DNA of 64,000 nt from Cavenderia fasciculata (lineage: Eukaryota; Evosea; Eumycetozoa; Acytosteliales; Cavenderiaceae). The notes under the pieces are model-generated. The model saw only the letters and a list, made by a program, of their open reading frames with translations, was not told the origin of the DNA and searched no databases. Positions 55,891 through 64,000 of this stretch are shown one piece after another (within the stretch, counting starts at the first letter, position 1; each line of letters opens with the position of its first letter). Where the stretch lies: contig NW_004457735.1 in assembly GCF_000203815.1 (NCBI RefSeq), forward strand, positions 1,116,001 to 1,180,000, in the 5' to 3' direction. Position numbers and translations under genes: made by a program.

Positions 55891-58161
55891 CTAGATTGGA
55901 AAACCTTTTGATTTTAAATAATCTTTTGTTTTTGAATCTGATATTTTATAGGATGTTTTAGTTTTTAGGAAATAATGGAGTTGTAGAGAATGAGATCTGA
56001 GGGCTTGTTGTTTTAATTGTGGTTCCCATTTCATTAGTTCCAATAGTAGATCGTAGTTTCGATCATCGATGACTTGGTCAGTCCAAGTGTGGAAATATTG
56101 TATGCCATTGGGACCCAAGTTGAAATATTTTTGTGCCAATTTAAACATGGCAACCGATTTTATCAAATGACAATAGGTATTCCAATCGTGTGGTTGTGGT
56201 GGTGAAGCTTGAGGATTATTGGCATAGATGATCTCTATAATATCATAACGATCCGTTTTGACTAGTTTTATCAAAGTATCACTAGTAACTTTTCTTGTAA
56301 TATTGGTAAATATATATTGAAAAGCTTTAGAATCATATGATTCAATTAGACATGGATCATTGATTGCAAATGTAGACTGATTAATCAGTCTACTATTAAA
56401 CTCTTTTGGTGGTTTCCCAAATACATTATGACAATCCTCTTCCCATGCATATTTAATAGATTCCAAACACCCAATTCTAACAAGTGCCATTAAATAAGAT
56501 GAAACCAATTCTAAATCAATCTCTTTACAATCTAACCTTTTCATAAACATTTCAACTAGATCCAATTTGTTTCCAGAATAAATGAATCGAGCGACTCTGG
56601 CTTTATCCAATTTAAATCGATTTGGGTAGGTATCCAATAAGTATTTTGGTACTTGACTATCATTTGCTTCACCAAATGATTCCAATGCACGATCAATTAT
56701 TTCATTTGAATAAATATTCCAATCCAATACAGTTACACAATCCAACATTGACTCTTTACAAATCTTGTAGATTAAACAATCACCAAACGATGCAGTTGGA
56801 TTAAAATCTAAAAGATATTTAAATACTTTGCCACGACCATTTCCCAATGCTTCCTCTAAAAGTGATTGTGTCACCAATGATTGATTATCCTCTACCAAAT
56901 ATTTAACCACCTCCAAATAACCACGTCTTGTTGCTGATTCTAATCCAATCCTATTACACTTTAATCCTTTCTTTTCATGTAGATACATTAATATTTCCAA
57001 ATGATTATTGGTTGCTGCAAAATTACAAGCAAATTGAGTACATCCTTCTGTCCTATTTTCATTTAAAAATCTAACCAAATTTAAATGACCATTTGATGAT
57101 GCTTCATCCATACATTCAAATGAAAATATATTATTATTACAGTTATTATTATTATTACTATTGTTGTTTGGTGGACAAATTTGATGAAGGAATTGAATGA
57201 CATTTAAATGATTATTGATTGATGCTTTGATGGTTGCATTTTTTGTTACTTTAAATGACTCTTTTGATAATTGGTATGCATACTCGAGGATGTTTACATT
57301 ACCGTGCTCGGCAGCAACATCCAACTGCCCAGGTGATACAAGCATATTGAATTGTTCACACAATAATTGAACAATCTCTAAACTTCCAGATGTACATGCA
57401 TTGGTCATTGAAAGATAAAGATAACCAGAAGGGTCTCTACGCAATTCTTGTACAGTTGAATTATCAGGCAAAACCAGAGAGTCACTTTTATCCAATACAT
57501 GTTGGTATAATGATGGTTGTGATGATGACATTACTCTATTCTTTAATAAATTTAATAATCCAATCATTGTAATATTATTATTATTATTATTATTTTGATT
57601 TTGATTTTGATTTTGATTTTGATTTTGATTTTGATTATTATAATAATAATTTGTATTATAATTATATAAACCATTAATAGCCATTGGATTATTATGAATT
57701 AATAAATCATTGTATATTAAATATTTGAACATTTGATAGTGACCTTTGGAAGAAGCAGTCAATAATGTTTCAAAGAATGTTTTGAATCCAAGTTGATGAA
57801 GTCTCTTTACAATGCCTATATTACCATTCTTTGCAGCACTGTCCATATAATACAATGATCGGTCAGTTCTAAAAGAGGTAACATTCATTTGATAGACCTT
57901 GTCAAACAGATCGACATCTGTCAACAATCCACAGATATAGTAGAAACTATCAAAGCAATAGAATAGCTCTCCTCTCTTTATCTTTTCCATCAACAGACCC
58001 AAATGTCTATTCTTTGCAATCCAACCAGCATCATTAATCTGTTGATACTTGTATGATGCCAATCCCAAATCTCCACGTCTATTTAATACGTTTACAAATG
58101 ATAATATACATCTCTTATAAAATATACTATTATATACACTTAGAAATAATCTCTTTTCCAT
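55891..58161 (-). CDS. dictyostelid ankyrin-repeat protein
   Basis: One exon of 756 residues. After an N-terminal helix typical of the family (LFLSVYNSIFYKRCILSFVN), ankyrin-like repeats run through most of the protein: MDSAAKNGNIGIVKRLHQLG, LLTASSKGHYQMFKYLIYND, LDVAAEHGNVNILEYAYQL, MDEASSNGHLNLVRFLNENR and LESATRRGYLEVVKYLVED. An NQ repeat of eight units at about 57580-57630 and an Asn run interrupt the repeats. Function is unknown; the repeats probably bind proteins. It is related in architecture to the gene at 31674-33929, but its repeats are much closer to canonical ankyrin. Confidence 0.85.
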   Translation of the reverse strand: MEKRLFLSVYNSIFYKRCILSFVNVLNRRGDLGLASYKYQQINDAGWIAKNRHLGLLMEKIKRGELFYCFDSFYYICGLLTDVDLFDKVYQMNVTSFRTDRSLYYMDSAAKNGNIGIVKRLHQLGFKTFFETLLTASSKGHYQMFKYLIYNDLLIHNNPMAINGLYNYNTNYYYNNQNQNQNQNQNQNQNNNNNNNITMIGLLNLLKNRVMSSSQPSLYQHVLDKSDSLVLPDNSTVQELRRDPSGYLYLSMTNACTSGSLEIVQLLCEQFNMLVSPGQLDVAAEHGNVNILEYAYQLSKESFKVTKNATIKASINNHLNVIQFLHQICPPNNNSNNNNNCNNNIFSFECMDEASSNGHLNLVRFLNENRTEGCTQFACNFAATNNHLEILMYLHEKKGLKCNRIGLESATRRGYLEVVKYLVEDNQSLVTQSLLEEALGNGRGKVFKYLLDFNPTASFGDCLIYKICKESMLDCVTVLDWNIYSNEIIDRALESFGEANDSQVPKYLLDTYPNRFKLDKARVARFIYSGNKLDLVEMFMKRLDCKEIDLELVSSYLMALVRIGCLESIKYAWEEDCHNVFGKPPKEFNSRLINQSTFAINDPCLIESYDSKAFQYIFTNITRKVTSDTLIKLVKTDRYDIIEIIYANNPQASPPQPHDWNTYCHLIKSVAMFKLAQKYFNLGPNGIQYFHTWTDQVIDDRNYDLLLELMKWEPQLKQQALRSHSLQLHYFLKTKTSYKISDSKTKDYLKSKGFPI

Positions 58162-58349
58162 CTCTAAAAAAAGGTAAAAGTAAAATGAACAATCAAGGGA
58201 ACATGGTCACAAGTTAGAAAATGTATTTGTAAAAAAAAAAAAAAAAAAAGAAGATCTTTTGAGATTATTAATATCTTGGAATAAAATACACTATTTGTGT
58301 ATAATTATGATTCCATTTGGATTTATTTATTCTTTTTTTTTTGATCATT

Positions 58350-60612
58350 CTATAAATCCAATAAACTTGTTGGTGGAGGAGGAGGAGGTGTATTAGTTGC
58401 CATAGTTGAAGACATTGCTGGGGAAGCATTAATTGGTATCAATGGCGATGAAAATGTTTGTTCAAGTAAAGATGTCGATGTTGTTGATGGATTTGGAGAT
58501 GTAGAGGTTTTACTGGGAGTTTGAGTTAAATCAATACTATTACGATTACTATTATTATTATTATTATTATTATTGTTATCAATATTAATATTTTGATTAT
58601 TTTGATTATTAATTGTTGGAGGTAAATTTGAAGGAACTGTAGTAAATTGAGAAACAAAACTTGGAGATGATGAAGCCCATGAAGGAATACGACTAAGTGC
58701 TGGTGATGATGACAATGAGGAAGCTTCAGAGTTTCCAGACAACTTTGATCTGAGTAGATTATTTTCAATGACCAATTGTTTATAGTCGTCTAGTAGTTTA
58801 GAGATTTGCCCAATTTTAAGATCATCAATATGACAATTGATAAATTCGTACTTTTTGTTATTGACATCGTTAAAGTATCCTTCTTCCATTGTACTAGATT
58901 GAAGGTCAAATGAATCATCATCATATGAAAATTGTGGAGTCGAACCTGAAAGATTACTATTGATCGATGAATGTCTAGTATGTTTATGTGTTGGTGCACG
59001 ACCGACAGGTAAAGGTGCTGATGATATTTGTTGTTGTGGTTGTTGTTGTTGTTGCTGTTGATGTTGTTGTTGATGTTGTTTTGAATTTAATCTCTTTAAT
59101 AATTCTGGATTTAATTTTAATGGTAATTCTTGTTCGCATTTATCTCTTGATTGGATATACTCTGATTCTGAAATGGTAAGTTGTTTATGATCAACAATAT
59201 TCTCGATAAAAGTTAATGTTGATACCAAATGTGTAAAATAACATCCAGTCTCTGTTGACATTCGACTTGGATTTCTAAATGTTGATATATATCTAAAAGA
59301 AAAAAAGAAAAAGAAAAATAAATAAATATATTATTTCTTTCTATTTTCTATACTTTCTTTTTCTTCTTCTTTTCTTTTTACATACTGAACATTTGAATGT
59401 AATAAAGGAGGATTTGATTTTAAAACGACATAAATTAAAATGGGAAGGAAATCATCTGCGCCAGATGGAGTATTATTTAAAGAAGACAAGAGTTTAAAGA
59501 TAACTTTACAACAATTGTATATACAAACCATCTTGTCTCTTGGTGATTTGTAGGTATTAATTTTTTTCAACTCTTGAACTGCCTTGTCAATATAGTTGGT
59601 CGATGCTGGTGGTTGAATGAATTTTTGAATGTCCAAATGCGTTGGTGTAATAAATGCATGTACCAACATATGTTTATATAATTTGATATCCTCTTCTGTC
59701 GCTATCAATCCATACTCTGGTACATAATTTCCTTCTGTTGGTTCTAATCTTCCTAATCTTGCTGGCATAAATGATCTAAAAAATTTTTAAAAGTAAATAG
59801 ATTTTAATTAATATCAATCAAGAGTATTTCCAACAAGATCCTTTTATACCTACACATGAAATACTCTAGTCATGATTAACTTTTCAATACCATCTCTGAT
59901 TCCTTCAACTTCTGCCTCTGAAGCATTCTCCCACAATGGATTAACAACTATAGCATTTTCCAATTCTCTTGTATAATTGATAATTGAATTACCTTGATCC
60001 TCTATTTTACTTGGTCCATTTGTTAAAAAGTAATGTATATAACTAAATAGAGGTTAATCGGTTAATTATCAATTCAAATGAATACTCCTCTTTTTCTTTG
60101 TTTTTCTTTTCTTACCCTGATAAACTCTTTCTAATATCAGAAGCCTTTGGATGTTTAATTTTTTGCATGAATCCTTGTTTCTCTCTAGCACTATCTTCGA
60201 TAGTGACTATACCATTGTTTGATCCTCCTCCTCCACCTCCTCCTATTTTGATAGTTTCACCATTGCTCAAAGTTGTCGTCGTCGTATTACCACCATCACC
60301 TGTAAGTTGTTTATGAATTAAACCTCCACTTGAACTCAATGATCTATTGATAGGAGGTTTTTGAACTTGTAGTTGATGAAAAGTTGGTTGACGTGAAAGC
60401 TCCTCCTCAAACGAAGCAAGAGATTCATATGAAACAGATGGTACCATTCCTCCTTTTAAAGGTAACTGTTTGTTGTTGTTGTTGGGTGTACCATTTGTTG
60501 ATGTTGGTTGTGGTGGTGTAGTTGTCATTGTTGTCGCTACATTATTGTTGTTTGGTGTTGTCGGTCCAACAGGAGTAGTTGCTGAAGGAGAAGAGAATCC
60601 AAACCAACTCAT
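58350..60612 (-). CDS. VPS9-domain Rab exchange factor (Rabex-5 type)
   Basis: Four exons on the minus strand (60612-60116, 60042-59854, 59775-59386, 59292-58350) join to 672 residues. VPS9 domains activate Rab5-family GTPases on endosomes. The domain covers about residues 215-400: IMTRVFH, EEDIKLYKHMLVHAFI, KMVCIYNCCKVIFKLLS, GADDFLPILIYVVLKSNPP with the catalytic Asp and downstream Tyr, LHSNVQYISTFRNPSRM and TETGCYFTHLVSTLTFIE. The N-terminal 150 residues are Thr/Pro/Asn/Gly-rich; the C-terminal 250 are Gln/Ser/Asn-rich with no recognised domain. No zinc finger or ubiquitin-binding motif of animal Rabex-5 is visible. It faces the Rab gene divergently across 1.2 kb. Confidence 0.9.
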
Positions 60613-61818
60613 CTCATATATAATTTATGATTATTCTTTAATTAACTAAGTAATATATGTACAAAAAAAGATAGATAGATAGATAATAATAATATATATC
60701 TTTGCTGTATGACGATTATGAAGAGATGATATGTGATAATAATAAATTAAAGGGAGAGAGGTGAAGGGGATGGATGAAGGAAGGTTCAATCAAAAAATAA
60801 AAATAAAAAAAAAAAAAAGAAAAAAGAAAATTCGTCTCAAAGAAAGAAATAGTATGATGATCATAGGCATGAGTTGAGTATACTAATGGTAAGAGTTTCT
60901 TCTAAAATTTGCTCAATTCTTTCTTTAGAACATTTTTATTATTTTTTATTTTTTAAGTTATATATTTTTAAATATAAAAATCTAAAGATTTTTATGATAT
61001 GAAATCGACGTTTGATGAGGTCATCCAGCAGCAACAGCTTTTTTTATGCGATCGGTGATGTAAACCACCCACTCTTTGTCATGGGTGTATTCTTATTCAC
61101 TCGGATGGGTTTGTAATAAAAAGAATAGAGAGATAAATAAATTTGTATGTATAACAACATTCTCTCTGTCTCTTATTTTTTTTGAATAAACTAGTTTGAA
61201 TTGTTTGGTTCATCGTTGAGTATCCATCCTCTCCCACTTCTTTCATCCTATGAATTTATTGAAATTTAAACTCGAGAGAGGAATACCTTCATTGATTCAT
61301 TTGATCATCTAATCTCTCTCTCTCTCCTCTTATATGATAAATCGTATAAAAGATGAGGTGGGAGTGTACATTTATTGGATGGATACTCAACGATCACCTT
61401 TCAAGGAATCCCAAGACACAGTTTAAGATTTTTTCAAATTTTTTTATTTTTTTCCGTGTCCTCTCCTCACTCTCTCTCTCTTTCTCTCACACAGTTTGTG
61501 AAATCTCTGTCTCTATCTAAATTATTAACATATTATTAATAACTATAGTACCACTTCTTATTCTTCTTTTTGTCTTTGCATCTTATCAAAAAGTCATCAA
61601 CAAGAATACAGTAGCCTCTAATTTCATCGAATTAGCAGTAACAGTAATAGTAATAACATATCACATCTTTAATCGTCACTCGGTCTAGACACACACTCGA
61701 GTACCACTACCCACCCAACACAAGAACATTCATTTGAATTTCTTCTTCTTCCTCTTCTTTGATATATAATATAGTTTATAGTTATTATTCCTTTTTCTAT
61801 ACATACACATATAATATA
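60613..61818. other. shared upstream region of the VPS9 and Rab genes
   Basis: No gene is seen. It contains a 17-base perfect inverted repeat (61213-61229 with 61377-61393), CT-rich tracts (61310-61330, 61465-61490), and a long pyrimidine/A-rich 5' leader before the Rab ATG. It should hold both promoters. Confidence 0.6.
61213..61393. repeat. 17-base inverted repeat enclosing 147 bases
   Basis: TCGTTGAGTATCCATCC at 61213-61229 is exactly complementary to 61377-61393. A second block, CTCCCAC at about 61231-61237, also has a mirror (GTGGGAG near 61359-61365), separated by a 13-base insertion on one side. It lies 430 bases upstream of the Rab start codon. Confidence 0.85.
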
Positions 61819-62769
61819 ATGGCACCAGAACAGTATGTTGACAATCTAAACGACGAAACGTTATGTTTTTGGTTTAATATTCTAACGAATCATTCCTTCC
61901 TTCCTTCTCTCTCTCTCTTTTATAGCGATTTCTTCTTTAAAATATTATTGATTGGTGACAGCGGTGTCGGTAAATCTTGTTTATTATTAAGATTTGCAGT
62001 ATGTACACAACTACAACAAATAGAATAGATTTTTAGGAATACAAGACAAGATAGAATAGAAACTAATAGTATTTATTTATTTATTTATTTATAGGATGAC
62101 TCATGGACTGATACTCATATCAGTACTATTGGTGTAGATTTTAAGATCAAGACTTTGAATCTTGATGGTAAGACCATTAAATTACAAATCGTATGTATCA
62201 AAATTACAAATAACACAAGTCTCGACAAACACACCTAACACTTTAATCATCATCATTTGATAGTGGGATACTGCAGGTCAAGAAAGATTCAGAACCATTA
62301 CATCTAGTTACTATAGAGGTGCTCAAGGTATTATTTTGGTTTATGATTGCACCGATCAAGACTCTTTCAACAATGTCAAGCAATGGATGGGTGAAATCGA
62401 TAGATACGCATGCGAAAATGTAAACAAACTTTTAGTTGGTAACAAAACCGATCTTGTAAATGAAAAAGTTGTCGACACTAATCAAGCAAAGGTAAGTTTG
62501 TCTATATAAACGCTGATATCGGTCAAACGATGATTATTTACAGAGTATTTATATAATTTTAGAGTTTTGCCGAAAGTATGGGTATTCCATTCATTGAGAC
62601 CAGTGCCAAGAATGCTACCAACGTTGAAGAATGTTTTTGCTCAATGGCTAGAGATATTAAGAATAGATTGGCAGATATTCAAGAGACACCAAAGAACGAT
62701 AGCACAAATGTTACCGTTTCAAACAAAGGTGGCGCAGGAAAGAAGAAAGGAAGGATTTGTCTCATCTAA
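61819..62769 (+). CDS. Rab GTPase, Rab1/Rab8 type
   Basis: Five exons (61819-61832, 61926-61998, 62095-62190, 62264-62491, 62563-62769) join to 205 residues; the first exon is only 14 bases (MAPE plus two bases). GTPase motifs are all present: GDSGVGKS (P-loop), [11 protein letters not shown] (switch I), [19 protein letters not shown] (switch II), NKTD and ETSAKNA. The sequence is nearest to Rab1/Rab8, which act in ER-Golgi and secretory traffic. The C-terminus is KKKGRICLI: a single Cys two residues from the end, not a CC, CxC or four-residue CaaX end, so prenylation would be atypical unless the end is misread. The exact Dictyostelium counterpart is not clear. Confidence 0.93.
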
Positions 62770-63347
62770 ACAATGGGGAATAACAAACAAGGTCAAGAGT
62801 TATCGACAACTCTAAAAAAAAAAAATAACAACAAATAATAATAATTATAATAATAATAATAATATTAATTTTAAATTTTACGTACAAATTAGATTGATTC
62901 ATCTTAAGAGAATTAATTTAATAATCAACAACAAACCACAACCAATTCCATTCCCATTTCATTGCCACAATAATAATTACCAAAAGTCCATACCCACAAC
63001 CAAAATAATATCAACATAATAATTAATAATAATAATAACCCAAATATTATGGACCCATGAACAAAGAAAAACACCCTCCCTACGTCAATATTTCTTTCTT
63101 TCTCTTTCTATCAAATATTTATTCCTCCTCTCCTTTTTAAAAAAAACAAAAAAAAATTAATAAAAAAAAAAAAGCTTTTAAAAATTATCTTTTGTGATAT
63201 TTTGTTTGTTTGTATGTTTGTGTTCCTTTTATTGTATTTCTTGTTTTGTATAACAATAATGAAAAAATTAAAAAAGTAAAGAAGAAGAACAGAAGAAGAA
63301 ATAAGAAAGAAGAAAGGTAGTCTTTTTAACTTGGTTGTTATTTCGAT
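62770..63347. other. intergenic 3' region between converging genes
   Basis: No gene is seen. It is AT-rich with ATA/AAT repeats (62836-62870, 63020-63040), A-runs and a GAA-rich stretch near 63280-63310. Two genes end into it from opposite sides. Confidence 0.6.
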
Positions 63348-64000
63348 TTATGGTTGTTGTTCTGATGATGTGGCTGGTTGTTCAGATGATGCATTTTGAT
63401 CTGATCCACCATCTCCTCCACCTCCACCACCTCCACCACCTCCACCACCTCCACCACCTCCACCACCTCCTCCATTTCCACCTTCACTACTTGCTTGTGA
63501 TGAAGATGGTTCATTTGATGATGAGGGTTGACTTGATGAACCAGATTGACTACCATTACTATCACTACTATTATCTCTTTCAACTGGATGATTTAATACA
63601 CTGGTAATGGGAATACACATAACTTCAATATCACCAAGACCACCAGCCTTTCCAAAGTTGGAATTTTTCGACTCTGGAACATAGACACCGTAACCACCGA
63701 TACGAGTACCGTTGATATTGCTCCATACCTTGACTGCACCCTGTCCAACCGTATCGATATCCAACGAACTGGCAAAGAACGTCGAGTAACCTGGGATGAC
63801 AAAACCAGCGGTCGAAGCTACATTGTCATGTCCGGTACGATCGATTGGGAAGAAAAAGTTGTCGTCGTAAAACTCTCCTCCACCAGGTCCATCGTCACGA
63901 CCAATGTAACCGGCTGGGAAGGGATGGGCACCAACGGATCCACCACAAGTACCGTTGTTTTCAATGAGCCAAGGGCTGTTGCTGTCCAGACGACAGACAC
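63348..64000 (-). CDS. unknown protein, C-terminal part (5' end outside window)
   Basis: About 216 codons are open from the right window edge to a stop at 63348. The visible part begins VCRLDSNSPWLIENNGTCGG and continues GSVGAHPFPAGYIGRDDG, FYDDNFFFPIDRTGHDN, VWSNINGTRIGGYGVYVPES; the Cys, Asn-Gly-Thr sites and aromatic/glycine pattern fit a secreted or cell-surface protein. The last 65 residues are Ser-rich, then about 17 glycines (GGT-type codons at 63413-63470), then a short Ser/Gln end. Codon use in the folded part is C-ending, as in highly expressed genes. I do not recognise the family, and the start is beyond the window. Confidence 0.75.
   Translation of the reverse strand, partial: VCRLDSNSPWLIENNGTCGGSVGAHPFPAGYIGRDDGPGGGEFYDDNFFFPIDRTGHDNVASTAGFVIPGYSTFFASSLDIDTVGQGAVKVWSNINGTRIGGYGVYVPESKNSNFGKAGGLGDIEVMCIPITSVLNHPVERDNSSDSNGSQSGSSSQPSSSNEPSSSQASSEGGNGGGGGGGGGGGGGGGGGGGGDGGSDQNASSEQPATSSEQQP

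Noticed and set aside
1-64000. CRISPR arrays, operons, riboswitches
   Set aside because: None seen; the window is eukaryotic, and regularly spaced repeats are microsatellites or coding low-complexity runs.

Overview
The window is nuclear DNA of a dictyostelid social amoeba. The evidence is a strongly AT-rich sequence, short GT-AG introns of about 60-90 bases made mostly of A and T, long Asn/Gln/Ser runs inside proteins, tightly packed genes, and recognisable orthologues of Dictyostelium genes (vatD, patB, CARMIL-GAP). Base composition looks less extreme than D. discoideum, so another dictyostelid group is likely; the species cannot be named from this alone.

Layout. 1-7.1 kb: 3' part of THOC2 (mRNA export), a small tail-anchored protein, a mitochondrial OXLD1-like protein and an F-box-like protein. 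7.1-9.9 kb: gene-poor DNA with a broken integrase remnant of Polinton-like type and a TTAGGG-like patch. 9.9-12.8 kb: a helical-repeat protein and a guanylate kinase lacking its 5' end. 12.8-24.6 kb: the accessory part of the window. It holds a 7-kb structure with imperfect inverted arms of about 1.6 kb, each arm carrying a tRNA-Ala(UGC)-like gene, around a GC-richer decayed core. A double-HNH protein with tandem repeats follows, then a third copy of the arm's outer part. 24.6-34 kb: a bZIP factor, CARMIL-GAP, a putative HNH-like protein and an ankyrin-like protein. 34-47 kb: V-ATPase subunit d, TCTP, tRNA-splicing endonuclease Sen2, the plasma-membrane proton pump, a membrane-anchored CH-domain protein and an unknown gene. 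47-64 kb: TAF2, PEMT, FEN1, another ankyrin-like protein, a VPS9 Rab exchange factor facing a Rab1/Rab8-type GTPase across a shared upstream region, and the 3' part of a gene running off the window.

Functional links are modest, because these are mostly unrelated housekeeping genes. The VPS9 factor and the Rab are divergent neighbours with related roles in membrane traffic. The Sen2 gene encodes the enzyme that would cut the short introns proposed for the two tRNA-Ala genes. The V-ATPase and patB are both proton pumps.

Points for attention are the long inverted-repeat structure with its tRNA pair; four foldback hairpins of about 70 bases (38.0, 53.9 and, inside the arms, 14.0 and 18.6 kb); the double-HNH gene; and three host genes (THOC2, the helical-repeat gene, FEN1) whose frames are each interrupted by an apparent single-base change, which looks more like sequence error than gene loss.
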